64,000 nt of DNA from the NCBI RefSeq assembly GCF_014863545.1, contig NZ_CP062260.1:4535001-4599000 (forward strand). Reading direction: 5' to 3'. Both the position numbers and the translations under genes were made by a program. The notes beneath the pieces are model-generated. The model was not told the origin of the DNA. It saw only the letters and a list, made by a program, of their open reading frames with translations, and ran no database searches. The first letter of the stretch is position 1, and each line of letters opens with the position of its first letter. Below, piece after piece: positions 8,979 through 18,034 of the stretch. The DNA is from Paenibacillus sp. JNUCC32. GTDB taxonomy: Bacteria > Bacillota > Bacilli > Paenibacillales > Paenibacillaceae.

Positions 8979-10151
8979 ATGAATAGCACATGGAAGGTTT
9001 ACGTTCTAGCCTTGGTCAGCTTTTTAGTTGGAACATCCAATTACATCATTTCGGGGGTATTGGACCGGATCGCAGAGACGATGGGAACAAGTGTTGCGGC
9101 AGCAGGCCAGCTCATTACGGTTTATTCCCTGGCCTATGCGGTCGGCACACCTATTTTAATGGCGCTGACGGCCAAAATGGACCGGCGTAAGCTTTTACTT
9201 TATTCGCTGGGCCTCTTTATTATCGCAAATCTGCTGACATTTATATTGTCCGGCTTCGGTCTCTTCATTGCCGCCAGAATCATTACGGCGTTAGGCGCCG
9301 GGGTGGTCACCGTTAACGCGCTCAGTATCGCCGCCAAAATCGCTCCGCCAGGCAAGCAAGCCAGCGCCATCGCCAACGTTACCATGGGCATTACCGCATC
9401 GCTCATCATCGGCGTCCCACTCGGCAGAATGGTAGCCTCGGCTTTTGGCTGGAAAGCGGTATTTCTGGCCATCGCAATTGTCGGGGTTATCGCCATGCTT
9501 GTCATTTCTGCGGTTTTTCCACGTTTGCAGGGCGACAAGCCTGTCCCTTTGATTAAACAATTTGCTTTGTTAAAAAAACCTCAGGTTTTGGTTGCTTTAG
9601 CGATTACTTTTTTCTGGTTGGGCGGATATTCCCTCGCCTATACTTACATCTCCCCTTTTCTGCTAGAGGTGACTCATTTAAATGAATCATTGATTAGCGC
9701 AGCTCTGTTCGTGTTCGGCATTGCCAGTTTGATTGGCTCGAAAGTCGGCGGCTACAGCGCGGATAAACGGGGCATTATATTCACGCTCGTTTCAGGGATG
9801 GTGCTTCATGTCATTTCGTTGATTTTGCTATCCTTAGTCGGACAGTCGATCATTGCCGTATTCGCCATTTTGATCCTCTGGTCTTTTGCCGCCTGGTCAT
9901 CCGCTCCGGCGCAGCAATTTAACCTGGTCTCGCTTGTTCCTGAATCCTCGGGCGTCATGCTAAGCTTGAACAGTTCCATGATGCAACTTGCCATGGCTGT
10001 TGGCGCAGGAATCGGCGGGCTGATCGTTAACCGTGTTTCTTTGGCATCCATTACCTGGTTCGGGGTATTCGGCGTTCTCATGGCCATCATTGCCGTGTTT
10101 GTATTGTCCAGCATGGCATCACGGCATTCGGCGGTGCAGACAGCGGATTAA
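8979..10151 (+). CDS. MFS transporter, DHA1 family (AraJ/PbuE-like)
   Basis: A 390-residue protein with about 12 hydrophobic spans and no large loops. A motif-A-like loop (ALTAKMDRRK) follows span 2. The opening (WKVYVLALVSFLVGTSNYII, AAAGQLITVYSLAYAVGTP) resembles drug, sugar or purine exporters of the AraJ/PbuE group. It has a CAGGAGAG ribosome site. It lies on the same strand as the nitroreductase remnant and may belong to the same TetR-controlled unit, but 250 bases of empty sequence separate them. No purine riboswitch is visible upstream, so a PbuE-like adenine role is not supported. Confidence 0.85.
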   Translation: MNSTWKVYVLALVSFLVGTSNYIISGVLDRIAETMGTSVAAAGQLITVYSLAYAVGTPILMALTAKMDRRKLLLYSLGLFIIANLLTFILSGFGLFIAARIITALGAGVVTVNALSIAAKIAPPGKQASAIANVTMGITASLIIGVPLGRMVASAFGWKAVFLAIAIVGVIAMLVISAVFPRLQGDKPVPLIKQFALLKKPQVLVALAITFFWLGGYSLAYTYISPFLLEVTHLNESLISAALFVFGIASLIGSKVGGYSADKRGIIFTLVSGMVLHVISLILLSLVGQSIIAVFAILILWSFAAWSSAPAQQFNLVSLVPESSGVMLSLNSSMMQLAMAVGAGIGGLIVNRVSLASITWFGVFGVLMAIIAVFVLSSMASRHSAVQTAD

Positions 10152-10245
10152 CGGTATGCTAAACATGGAATATTTGATAAAGGACTCTGCTCACTAAGTT
10201 GATCTTTCGGATCTTATCCATTCTTAACAAAAAACAGTCCTCAAA

Positions 10246-10270
10246 TGAACTGCACCCCATTTGTGAGACG
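10246..10270. mobile_element. Possible insertion-sequence end remnant
   Basis: TGAACTGCACCCCATTTG and the bases after it resemble the terminal repeats of IS3/IS150-type elements (TG-ACTGCACCCC then a GAGAC-like core). No transposase coding remains within the 290-base gap, so this is at most a footprint. Confidence 0.25.
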
Positions 10271-10361
10271 CAACAAAATCATCCTGCTCAGAATATAATT
10301 GGAGGTATGACTCATGCAGACCAGAAATGATCGTTTGATCACATTGAACAACTAGGGACCA

Positions 10362-10416
10362 TCCAAAAAAATACGGCGACCTCTCCCCTGATTGAATTCC
10401 GGGAGAAGGTCGCCGT
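10362..10416 (-). terminator. Terminator of the MetE-like gene
   Basis: ACGGCGACCTTCTCCC pairs with GGGAGAGGTCGCCGT with one bulge, followed on the minus strand by ATTTTTTTGG. It lies about 25 bases past the stop codon and could also stop transcripts from the left. Confidence 0.85.
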
Positions 10417-10441
10417 TTATATTAATATCTCGTTGTATTGT

Positions 10442-11602
10442 CTAGCTACCCCAGTATTGCTTGGCAATCCGTTGACCTTGATCGATTTTTGCCCATTGCT
10501 CTGCTTCGCTTAGCTCGTTCCCGCCATCGCAGGATGCAAAGCCGCATTGATGCGAGAGCAGCAGACGATCCTTATCAATGATTTTGGATGCTTCGTCAAG
10601 CAGACGGATGACGCGTGCTTCATCATCCAGCGTATTGGTTTTGGAAGACAGCAGGCCCAGAACAATCTCCGTTTCCGGTCTGTCCTTGAATACCTCCAGT
10701 GCTTCAATCGAACCCGCACGATCATCATCCCATTCCAGGAAAAAGCGATCATATTTCAATTGCTTCAGGAACAGGTTGGCGATTTTCGCATAAGATCCAC
10801 CGCCCATGTTGCGGGAATCATAGTTCCCGCGGCAGTTGTGTGTCCACATTTTCAAGCCGAGGCTATGACCGAAGTCAATCACCGTATTGTTAATCTCAAT
10901 AAATTCGGTGGCGAGACCCTGAACCTCTGCTTGATTAATATGCTCCCCTGTAAACGGAGAGTTCGGGTTGTCGTCTGCAAACAGCTCCCACAAGCAATCA
11001 TCGAACTGAAGAATTTTGCCGCCTGCCGCAGCGAATTCCTCCACGAATTCCTTATACGCGCTCACAAGGCCCGCCTTGAGCTCTTGTTTGTTCTGATAAA
11101 CCGCATCCGTGCCGCCAATGTTATCCGACCAGGAAAGTTCACCATAGATATGGGAAGGAGACGGTACGCAAAGCTTCGTTGGCTGATCGCCAGCCGTTTC
11201 TTGCAGCTGTTTGAACAACTTAATGAAATGATGATTCTTTCCGCTCAGTTTGCCTGTAATGCGCAGGCCGATATCTTTGCGTGTTTCATATTTCGAGGTT
11301 CCGTCCACATCCCGGAAAAAGTAGCCATGGTCCGCGATATAACGCTGGGCTCCGTCAAAGCCCCATACAAAATCCAGATGCCACATCGATTTGGAGAATT
11401 CGCCGTCCGTAACAACCGACAGGTTATGCTCGATTTCCTTTTTCACGACCTGTTTGATCGCCTCGGTCTCGCACTCGGCATACCCTTCGAAATTTTCATA
11501 GAACGGATACTGGATATCATCACGATGTTCAATTTGCGTTTTATATTTCAGCAGCTCTTCGGGCCGCAACAAACTTCCTACGATCTGGAACTTGTCAGTC
11601 AT
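10442..11602 (-). CDS. Cobalamin-independent methionine synthase-like methyltransferase (YxjG/YxjH type)
   Basis: A 386-residue enzyme of the MetE C-terminal (COG0620) family, which transfers a methyl group to homocysteine or a related thiol using zinc. Candidate zinc ligands are HNC in WTHNCRGNYDSR and Cys in SHQCGFASCDGG. The opening IVGSLLRPEEL is typical of the short YxjG/YxjH proteins that lack the N-terminal half of MetE. I chose the ATG at 11602 because GAGGGGG lies 8 bases upstream; an ATG two codons earlier is too close to it. The Bacillus homologues are under SAM riboswitches, but no such leader is visible in the 160 bases upstream. It is transcribed alone. Confidence 0.85.
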   Translation of the reverse strand: MTDKFQIVGSLLRPEELLKYKTQIEHRDDIQYPFYENFEGYAECETEAIKQVVKKEIEHNLSVVTDGEFSKSMWHLDFVWGFDGAQRYIADHGYFFRDVDGTSKYETRKDIGLRITGKLSGKNHHFIKLFKQLQETAGDQPTKLCVPSPSHIYGELSWSDNIGGTDAVYQNKQELKAGLVSAYKEFVEEFAAAGGKILQFDDCLWELFADDNPNSPFTGEHINQAEVQGLATEFIEINNTVIDFGHSLGLKMWTHNCRGNYDSRNMGGGSYAKIANLFLKQLKYDRFFLEWDDDRAGSIEALEVFKDRPETEIVLGLLSSKTNTLDDEARVIRLLDEASKIIDKDRLLLSHQCGFASCDGGNELSEAEQWAKIDQGQRIAKQYWGS

Positions 11603-11723
11603 GTACATAACCCCCTCGTTGTATAGCGATATCATATCACGACGAGCAGAGTTATAAGGCATACCAAAATCTCATAACTAGTTATAGCTAAAAGCTATAG
11701 CAAGCATGACGGCTGAGATTGTC

Positions 11724-11757
11724 CAAAAGAAAAAACACAGCCAAGTCGGCCATGTCT
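11724..11757 (-). terminator. Terminator of the Dus gene
   Basis: On the minus strand ACATGGCC pairs (two G-U pairs) with GGCTGTGT, followed by TTTTTCTTTT, about 65 bases past the stop. Confidence 0.7.
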
Positions 11758-11819
11758 TCCAAAAGTGTTATTTGTTCTCCTGAAGCGCTGGTGTTCTCCA
11801 GCCTGTCCATTTAATTTCC

Positions 11820-12800
11820 TCATTCATCTGCCTCATCAGAATGCTTGCTTCCAAACTCATCGAGCAGCGCACGTACTTCACTTGTTGACTTTGCGTTCAT
11901 TAAGTGATTTCGGAGTTCGCTTGCCCCTCGGAATCCACGGACATAGATTTTGAAGAAGCGGACAAGTGCGCTGAAGGAGCGCCGCATCTGTGCCGAATAT
12001 TGATCATGAAGATCCAGATGCAGCCGCAGCAGACCAAGCAATTCCGCACTGCTATGATCCTTCGGCTCCTTCTCAAAAGCGAATGGATTATGGAAAATCC
12101 CGCGCCCGATCATAATGCCATCCACACCGTATTGTTCAGCGAGCTTCAGGCCGGTCTGACGGTCAGGAATATCCCCGTTAATGGTCAGCAGTGTATCGGG
12201 CGCCACCTCATCGCGAAGCTTCTTAATCTCCGGAATCAGTTCCCAATGCGCGTCGACCTTGCTCATTTCCTCTCTTGTCCGCAGATGAATGGACAGATTC
12301 ACAATGTCTTGCTTCAAAATATGGGTCAACCAGTCGCGCCATTCGTCTACCGCGGTGAAACCGAGCCTTGTTTTTACACTGACGGGCAATCCCCCGGCTT
12401 TGGCCGCCTGGATAATGTCCGCTGCAATGTCGGGACGGCAGATCAGCCCGCTTCCCTTCCCATTCTCCGCTACATTCGCTACAGGACAACCCATATTAAT
12501 ATCGATGCCTTTAAACCCTTCCTTCGCCATGCCGATACTCATCTGACGAAAGTATTCCGGCTTATCTCCCCAGATATGGGCTACCATCGGCTGTTCATCC
12601 TCTGTAAAAGTCAAACGTCCGCGCACACTGTGGTTCCCATCCGGGTGGCAATAGCTCTCGGTATTCGCAAACTCCGTAAAAAACACATCCGGTCTGGCTG
12701 CTTCGCTTACGACATGGCGAAACACAACATCCGTCACATCTTCCATGGGCGCCAGTATAAAGAAAGGCCGTGGTAAATCACGCCAAAAATTGTCTTTCAT
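11820..12800 (-). CDS. tRNA-dihydrouridine synthase family protein
   Basis: A 326-residue FMN-dependent enzyme that reduces uridines in the tRNA D-loop. LAPMEDVTD begins the TIM barrel, the catalytic cysteine is in NMGCPV, and phosphate- and FMN-binding parts appear as VKTRLGF, INGDI and [12 protein letters not shown]. The start is the ATG at 12800, where GAGGAG sits 8 bases upstream; an upstream ATG in the same frame overlaps that site. The residue [12 protein letters not shown] differs somewhat from housekeeping DusB, and this is a separate Firmicutes subgroup of the family. It is transcribed alone with its own terminator. Confidence 0.9.
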   Translation of the reverse strand: MKDNFWRDLPRPFFILAPMEDVTDVVFRHVVSEAARPDVFFTEFANTESYCHPDGNHSVRGRLTFTEDEQPMVAHIWGDKPEYFRQMSIGMAKEGFKGIDINMGCPVANVAENGKGSGLICRPDIAADIIQAAKAGGLPVSVKTRLGFTAVDEWRDWLTHILKQDIVNLSIHLRTREEMSKVDAHWELIPEIKKLRDEVAPDTLLTINGDIPDRQTGLKLAEQYGVDGIMIGRGIFHNPFAFEKEPKDHSSAELLGLLRLHLDLHDQYSAQMRRSFSALVRFFKIYVRGFRGASELRNHLMNAKSTSEVRALLDEFGSKHSDEADE

Positions 12801-12821
12801 ATTAAAAACTCCTCTATACAT

Positions 12822-13341
12822 ACCAGGACAAATCTTTATCCCGAAATAGTAAATACAACCTGTTCAGGTCCTTGCTTTTCCTTCACTTATAGCATGTTTA
12901 AGCAGCTTAATCAAACGGCAGTTTATGTTATATCGCAGACACTTCAATGACTATATCATAATCCAGAGAGGAGCATACTCCCCATAAATTCGAAAAAAGG
13001 AGGGGCGATCGCTAGAACAAGGGCTTTAATTTCGTCCGGTTCCGTTGGCAACGAACTAAAAAGCCGTCCCGCACTGATGATTAGGGTTCGATTGCCATGA
13101 CCGCTCCCCCTCCATGATGCTTTAGAACAGCCAGTTGCAACTTTGGTAGAATGATGATCGTCTATTCTATGTGCTTCCCCTAAGGGGCATGAACTTGAAT
13201 CGGTTTTTGGATTCGATAACCACTTAAAAATAAATATATTCATAAAATTCCCATACGTTTCAACTGATGGATACTGTAATATGGATAAGTGCTTTAAGAG
13301 ATACGTATTTTTGGCAACTCGGATGGTGGATACGGAAAATT
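12822..13341. other. Intergenic region upstream of the acylation cassette
   Basis: About 500 bases with no convincing gene. A 95-codon frame on the minus strand (12956-13243) has no recognised domain and is not counted. The promoter of the MBOAT operon should lie here, but I could not single out one. Confidence 0.5.
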
Positions 13342-14535
13342 ATGATGTATACGGATTGGTTTTATTGGCTGTTCGTGTTCGTGGCTGTTGTCACGTATCA
13401 CCTCATGCCGCATCGTCTCAGACCTTGGGTGCTCTTCGCCTCAGGCGTCGCATTTTACTACAATTATGCAGGTGCTTACCTGTTCCTGTTGCTTGCGGAA
13501 GTTATCATCGCGATTATTGTCGTGAAATCTGCAGCGAAATGGAGCAGGCGATGGATTTATCCCGCAGGTATCGTTACCGCCATTCTGGTCCTTGGTTATT
13601 TCAAGTACACGAATATGATGCTGGATACGCTACATAATCTATTTGCTTTTGTTCATCAGCCCTTCTTGCCTAAGGCAGAGCAGATTGTGCTCCCGCTCGG
13701 CATTTCCTACTTTACGTTCGAGCTGATTCATTACTTGGTTGAACGCAAACGCGGAACGCTGCCGGAGCATCGGCCGGAAGGTCTGTTGTCGTTCATTTTC
13801 TTCTTCCCGTCGATGGTGGCGGGCCCAATTAAGCAATTTCAGATGTTTCATCCGCAGCTAACATCGAGATTTCACTTGGACCACATGCTGATCGGAGTCG
13901 CCCGAATCGGGTGTGGCCTTTTCAAAAAGCTCGTCCTCGCCGGATCCATTGATATGCTGGCGCAGCCCGTCTACTCAGCATCCGGCATAGCTGAGGCAGA
14001 TACCGCCAGACTCTGGATTTCGCTTGTCGCCTATACGTTCGTCATCTATTTTGATTTTTCTGGCTATTCAGACATTGCCATCGGGACAGCTCGCTTGTTC
14101 GGCATTGTCATCCCGGAGAACTTCCGCTTCCCTTATTTGGCCCGCAGCATAGCCGAGTTCTGGAACCGTTGGCACATTTCCCTCGGTTCATGGCTGACCC
14201 GCTATGTTTATTTTCCCCTCGGGGGAAGCCGTGTTCCTGCTCCCCGGGTCTATTTCAATCTGATGGCGACGATGACTGTCTCCGGCCTCTGGCACGGAGC
14301 CGCCTGGAATTTCGTCATTTGGGGCATGTTCCATGGCGTGATGCTGTGCATTCATCGCTATTATGTGAAGCAGCTAAAGCCTGCATTAAAGCCTGTTCCG
14401 AAATGGCTGAAGCCGGTAACGGTCACCGTCGCGATGTTGATCACGTTCTTCGGTGTAACGATCAGCCGCGTATTTTTCATATTGCCGATCGCAGACGGAT
14501 GGGATTTAATGCTCCGGCTGCTTGGTATGCGATAA
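13342..14535 (+). CDS. MBOAT family O-acyltransferase (AlgI/DltB-like)
   Basis: A 397-residue polytopic membrane enzyme that passes acyl groups across the membrane to an extracellular polymer. The catalytic histidine region is SGLWHGAAWNFVIWG, preceded by the conserved AEFWNRWHISLGSWL helix and YFPLGGSR, as in AlgI, PatA and DltB. I use ATG 13342 (MMYTDWFYWL) with a weak GGTGGA upstream; the frame is open to an ATG at 13267. It forms a cassette with the SGNH protein and the 61-residue protein downstream. The lack of dltA and dltC suggests the donor is an acyl-CoA rather than a D-alanyl carrier protein; that is inference. Confidence 0.9.
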   Translation: MMYTDWFYWLFVFVAVVTYHLMPHRLRPWVLFASGVAFYYNYAGAYLFLLLAEVIIAIIVVKSAAKWSRRWIYPAGIVTAILVLGYFKYTNMMLDTLHNLFAFVHQPFLPKAEQIVLPLGISYFTFELIHYLVERKRGTLPEHRPEGLLSFIFFFPSMVAGPIKQFQMFHPQLTSRFHLDHMLIGVARIGCGLFKKLVLAGSIDMLAQPVYSASGIAEADTARLWISLVAYTFVIYFDFSGYSDIAIGTARLFGIVIPENFRFPYLARSIAEFWNRWHISLGSWLTRYVYFPLGGSRVPAPRVYFNLMATMTVSGLWHGAAWNFVIWGMFHGVMLCIHRYYVKQLKPALKPVPKWLKPVTVTVAMLITFFGVTISRVFFILPIADGWDLMLRLLGMR

Positions 14536-14580
14536 GTTACCGATTGTCGAATATGGATGGAAATGGAAGTGTAAGATATC

Positions 14581-15741
14581 TTGCGTAAATTAGTTTTGAA
14601 TAAAACCGTGTCCGTCATGCTGATCTCCTTCGCCTTGGTCGGATTGCTTGGATTGAGCATTGAAGCCGATCAAGTGGTCGATCAAATGAGACAAGAAGTC
14701 GTGACGCATGCGGAAAAAGAGCTTCGCGTTCCGACATACGATGCCATTGTCTTTACGCCGTTATGGGTCGAATACTTGAAGGAGCATCCGGATGACGGCA
14801 CAAAGGTGATCGGCATGTTCGGGCCCTCCACGGTCTTCGGCACGACCGTGCAAAAGGGGGAGAATACCTCGGCCGGCGTCCTTCAAGCTCATTTGAAAGA
14901 CAGCCGCGTGATCAACCTGGGGATTTCCGGCGGAAGATTTACGGAGACTTACTCCCTGCTCGCCTCGATGATTGATGAGATTGATTTTGTCGTCTATGAG
15001 ATCAATTATGGGATCGTCGTTGTCTCGGATAATGATCCGAACGTTGTCGTCTATCCGTCGCTGGTGGAGAAGCTGGGTCAACCTATCCCGCGCAGCTGGC
15101 TGGTTGATTTCCCGGACAAAAACCGCGAATCGCTCCCAAGCAACGCCCACAATTGGGTAACGTCCCATTTTCTGAATAAGTGGGCCCTCTATCATGATCG
15201 CGACGCGATCAGCTACCGTCTGTTCAGGACTCGTACGCCGATGGAGAAAATCCGCCAGGAAGTCCACAAGAACGAAAATGAAAGAAAAGGGATAGAAGAA
15301 AGCTATACGCCGATGTATACCGCTTATGACAAAATGAATGACGCTCAACAGGAAGGCATCGACAAGCACTATGCAGAGCTTTATCGGTGGAGTAAGCCTT
15401 TTAATCAAGATCACAGCTTCGGGTTGTTCATGATTGAAAAAACGCTTGAACTGCTGCAGGAGCATCATAAGAAAGCCGTGTTCTATTCGGCTCCGCTGGA
15501 TAAAGAGCATATTGCCAACAAGAAGCTTTTCAATTGGAGCGAATATACCGAAGCGATGGGCGCTTATCAGAAGCTGGTAGAGTCGAGAGGATACCCCTAT
15601 ATCGAATTTAATCAAGAGGAGAACAATACAATCCCGCATGAATATTATCGCGACTCAGCCCATCTTATCGACAAAGGGAATAACATGTTTGGCGAAATCT
15701 TGTATATGAGGATGAAAGATAATGGAATCACAGCCCCATAG
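14581..15741 (+). CDS. SGNH-hydrolase-like O-acylation protein (DltD/AlgJ-like)
   Basis: A 386-residue protein with an N-terminal membrane anchor (about residues 9-27) and an extracytoplasmic domain. GPSTVFG resembles SGNH block I, and YYRDSAHLIDKGN supplies the DxxH pair of block V. DltD, AlgJ and AlgX proteins of this type accept the acyl group exported by an MBOAT partner and place it on the polymer. The start is TTG at 14581 with GGAAGTG about 9 bases upstream. The gene follows the MBOAT gene by 45 bases and overlaps the next gene by 20 bases, so all three are probably one operon. Confidence 0.8.
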   Translation: MRKLVLNKTVSVMLISFALVGLLGLSIEADQVVDQMRQEVVTHAEKELRVPTYDAIVFTPLWVEYLKEHPDDGTKVIGMFGPSTVFGTTVQKGENTSAGVLQAHLKDSRVINLGISGGRFTETYSLLASMIDEIDFVVYEINYGIVVVSDNDPNVVVYPSLVEKLGQPIPRSWLVDFPDKNRESLPSNAHNWVTSHFLNKWALYHDRDAISYRLFRTRTPMEKIRQEVHKNENERKGIEESYTPMYTAYDKMNDAQQEGIDKHYAELYRWSKPFNQDHSFGLFMIEKTLELLQEHHKKAVFYSAPLDKEHIANKKLFNWSEYTEAMGAYQKLVESRGYPYIEFNQEENNTIPHEYYRDSAHLIDKGNNMFGEILYMRMKDNGITAP

Positions 15742-15907
15742 CACCACATCGGCCGAAACGAAAGCCCGCAGCCTCACTCATCATGTCGGAAGGGCACTGA
15801 TCATGGTGGGAGTGGCACTTGGCGGAGCCATCGTCCTGATCGCCATCGTACTTGGTATTTTGTTCTTTTCCGGAGAAACGCAGGAATTTATTTATATGAA
15901 CTTCTAA
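15722..15907 (+). CDS. DltX-like single-pass microprotein
   Basis: A 61-residue protein with a polar N-terminus (1-22), one membrane helix (about 24-49, MVGVALGGAIVLIAIVLGI) and a short outside tail ending EFIYMNF. DltX proteins have the same build and end in a conserved F-I-Y-x-x-F motif; their tail tyrosine is reported to relay the acyl group between DltB and DltD. The start ATG lies inside the end of the SGNH gene, with GAGGATG upstream, and the frame overlap indicates coupling. Its company with an MBOAT and an SGNH protein supports the assignment. Being short, it would easily be missed or left unnamed. Confidence 0.75.
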   Translation: MESQPHSTTSAETKARSLTHHVGRALIMVGVALGGAIVLIAIVLGILFFSGETQEFIYMNF

Positions 15908-16011
15908 ATGTACATGAACATCCTACATATTTGCGTTTGGACCCAAGCTGATCTTTATCTACCGCCTTTTGATATTTATCGAAAGCGAGTAACGACAATT
16001 ATTCATGCTCA

Positions 16012-16578
16012 TCACGCACGGCGCCGCAGTTCATAAAAATATTGCACAATCGGATGTTTTAGCTTCATCCTATCTGCCATGTTTACAATCCGCTTTTTGC
16101 CGACGCGTCTGTCTACCAAAGCTAGAATATTCAATAAGATATCATCGCTCTCCATGCTTTCTTCTATAGAAGTAGATAAGAACTTATTCGCTGTAGCGAC
16201 AAAATTGGATTTACTTAATGCAGTCTGTGCTGACAAAAGCTCTTTTGCGAGGACCGATACTTTTCTATTTCTTGCAATGACGTTGAGACGATCTTCTGGA
16301 ACGGTCCCTTTGGTTTCCTTTCTGACGGCTTCCAATTCATCGTTGCTGATCGGAATTTGGATATGGGGATCATTCTTGATTTCCAGCTCCGTCTGATACC
16401 ACCTTATGGAGTTGGTTTTATCACTCATATGGAGTACGTTCTTTTTATCTACCGATATATAACAAAGCCCTGCTTTATCAGGTAAATAACGATAACCGGT
16501 TGCGCGATATTCAACTCTTCCGGCTAATGCAGGACTGAGAAAACTCTCCAGCTGTTGCTTCAATTTGCTCCAGGACAT
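16012..16578 (-). CDS. Conserved hypothetical protein (SF0329-like)
   Basis: A 188-residue cytoplasmic protein beginning MSWSKLKQQLESFLSPAL and containing ATGYRYLPDKAGLCYISVDK. This opening recalls the small SF0329 family of unknown function. The rest is helical and charged and ends in RRRA. The ATG at 16578 has a perfect AGGAGG site; the frame is open upstream, but those codons look untranslated. It is transcribed alone. Confidence 0.6.
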   Translation of the reverse strand: MSWSKLKQQLESFLSPALAGRVEYRATGYRYLPDKAGLCYISVDKKNVLHMSDKTNSIRWYQTELEIKNDPHIQIPISNDELEAVRKETKGTVPEDRLNVIARNRKVSVLAKELLSAQTALSKSNFVATANKFLSTSIEESMESDDILLNILALVDRRVGKKRIVNMADRMKLKHPIVQYFYELRRRA

Positions 16579-16675
16579 GGTTCCTCCTATGTTTTCAAAC
16601 CCTGAGGGGCGCGGGATCAATCTGCACATCTTTTTCAGTATGAATAAACCCCTGCCAAAAAACAACCCATAACAT

Positions 16676-16709
16676 TAAATAACAAAAACAGACTGCCGTG
16701 GCAGTCTGT
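16676..16709 (-). terminator. Terminator of the fucosidase operon
   Basis: A perfect CAGACTGCC / GGCAGTCTG hairpin, followed on the minus strand by TTTTTGTTATTT, 18 bases past the fucosidase stop codon. Confidence 0.9.
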
Positions 16710-16726
16710 TCTTGGTTTTACTAATT

Positions 16727-17956
16727 TCATTCCACGTGATATGCAGCTAAATTGCGGATCAAAGGCTGCTCCACGCTGGAAAGAATACGAACCCGCAATT
16801 GATCGGTTTCGACGGTGTCGAAACGGTCAATTTTTTTATGCCCGATCGCACTTCCACGTACAAGCTCCTTCCATTCGCCATGGCTGAATGCTTCGAGCAC
16901 GTATTCACGCACACGCTCCCCATGAGCAATGTCTTCCATGATGATTGCGTGATTGACGGACTGAATATGCTCCAGCTTCAGAAGCAGCTCGGTTCCTTCT
17001 CCACTCGTTTGGCCAACCGGCTGCCCGAATCTGCGGCGGATTTCATCTCCGAATTCGACGACACGCTCCACATCCACTTCAGGCAGCAGCCCGCGGTTGT
17101 CCGGAGATATATTCAACAGCAGCGTAGCGCCATGGCCGACCGAACGGTAATAAATATCCAGCACGTCCTCCAGGCTTCTTAAGCTTGCTTCATCGTCAGG
17201 ATGCCAGAACCAGTGACGTTTGCGTATCGGAACATCGCATTCGGCCGGTACCCAGGCCGGGGTTCCTTCCATCCAGGTCATCATGTCACTGGTGAACATG
17301 CTCTCCCTCGCTGTGGTGGCCGTATTCCAGCAGGGATAAGGCGCAACGCCGTCTTCATTCCCTACCCAGCGAATCGTTGGGCGCCCCATATTAAAGACCA
17401 TGGCATCCGGCTGGTATTTATCAATCAAACCGATGATTCTATTCCAATCGTATTCCCTGCCTTGGGAGCCGGCTCCGTCGAACCATACTTCGACCAGGGG
17501 TCCATACCCGGTCAGAAGCTCGGTTAATTGCTCCGCGTAGAAATCGTCATACGCCTCTTTATCGGGATAGCAAGGTTCATGTCGGTCCCAGGGGGACAAA
17601 TACAACCCGAACTGAAGTCCTTCCTCTCTGCAGGCATCGGCAACTTCCCGGACGACATCCCCTTTGCCGCCCCTCCATGGACTGGACTTCACGGAGTAAT
17701 CGGTCGTTTTCGTCGGCCACAGACAGAACCCGTCATGATGCTTTGCGGTCAATACCAGATATTTGAAGCCGGCGCGTTTTGCAGTTCTGGCCCACTGCCG
17801 TGCATCAAACTGCTCCGGATTGAAGAGCTCCGCCGAATCCGTTCCGTCTCCCCATTCCTGATCGCAAAACGTATTCATACCGAAATGGCAGAACATACCC
17901 AGCTCCATATCCTGCCATGCCAGCTGCTGCGGAGATGGCTTTGCAAGTTCATTCAT
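16727..17956 (-). CDS. Alpha-L-fucosidase, GH29 family
   Basis: A 409-residue glycoside hydrolase that releases L-fucose from oligosaccharides. The N-terminal barrel shows FGMNTF, YLVLTAKHHDGFCLWP and GLYLSPWDRH. The probable nucleophile is Asp in VEVWFDGAG, and ATLLLNISPDNRG is typical of the family near the barrel end. There is no signal peptide, so it acts in the cytoplasm on imported sugars. I use ATG 17956 (MNELAKPS), which has GCAGGTG 9 bases upstream. It is the last gene of a locus with a sugar-binding lipoprotein and two permeases, separated from the former by a strong hairpin. Confidence 0.9.
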   Translation of the reverse strand: MNELAKPSPQQLAWQDMELGMFCHFGMNTFCDQEWGDGTDSAELFNPEQFDARQWARTAKRAGFKYLVLTAKHHDGFCLWPTKTTDYSVKSSPWRGGKGDVVREVADACREEGLQFGLYLSPWDRHEPCYPDKEAYDDFYAEQLTELLTGYGPLVEVWFDGAGSQGREYDWNRIIGLIDKYQPDAMVFNMGRPTIRWVGNEDGVAPYPCWNTATTARESMFTSDMMTWMEGTPAWVPAECDVPIRKRHWFWHPDDEASLRSLEDVLDIYYRSVGHGATLLLNISPDNRGLLPEVDVERVVEFGDEIRRRFGQPVGQTSGEGTELLLKLEHIQSVNHAIIMEDIAHGERVREYVLEAFSHGEWKELVRGSAIGHKKIDRFDTVETDQLRVRILSSVEQPLIRNLAAYHVE

Positions 17957-17992
17957 TGAATCATACACCTGCTTTCTATGAAAATGATGATC

Positions 17993-18021
17993 CCCTGCGC
18001 AAGGGAGACCCGTGCGCAGGG
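17993..18021 (-). promoter_or_regulatory. Intercistronic hairpin between binding-protein and fucosidase genes
   Basis: A perfect 9-bp GC-rich stem (CCCTGCGCA with TGCGCAGGG) has no T tract on either strand. Such structures usually stabilise the upstream message and let the binding protein be made in excess over the enzyme. Confidence 0.6.
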
Positions 18022-18034
18022 AACCGATTCAGCA

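Noticed and set aside
10547..11626. Long antisense frame over the MetE-like gene
   Set aside because: It mirrors the well-supported methyltransferase gene, has no ribosome site and a composition typical of an antisense shadow.
11603..11819. SAM riboswitch before the MetE-like gene
   Set aside because: Expected from Bacillus yxjG/yxjH, but none of the conserved S-box segments are visible.
12956..13243. 95-codon minus-strand frame
   Set aside because: No good ribosome site and no recognised domain. A GGAGG inside it leads to a five-codon frame only.
14761..15639. 292-codon antisense frame over the SGNH gene
   Set aside because: It lies fully opposite a gene with SGNH motifs and operon context, and shows no domain.
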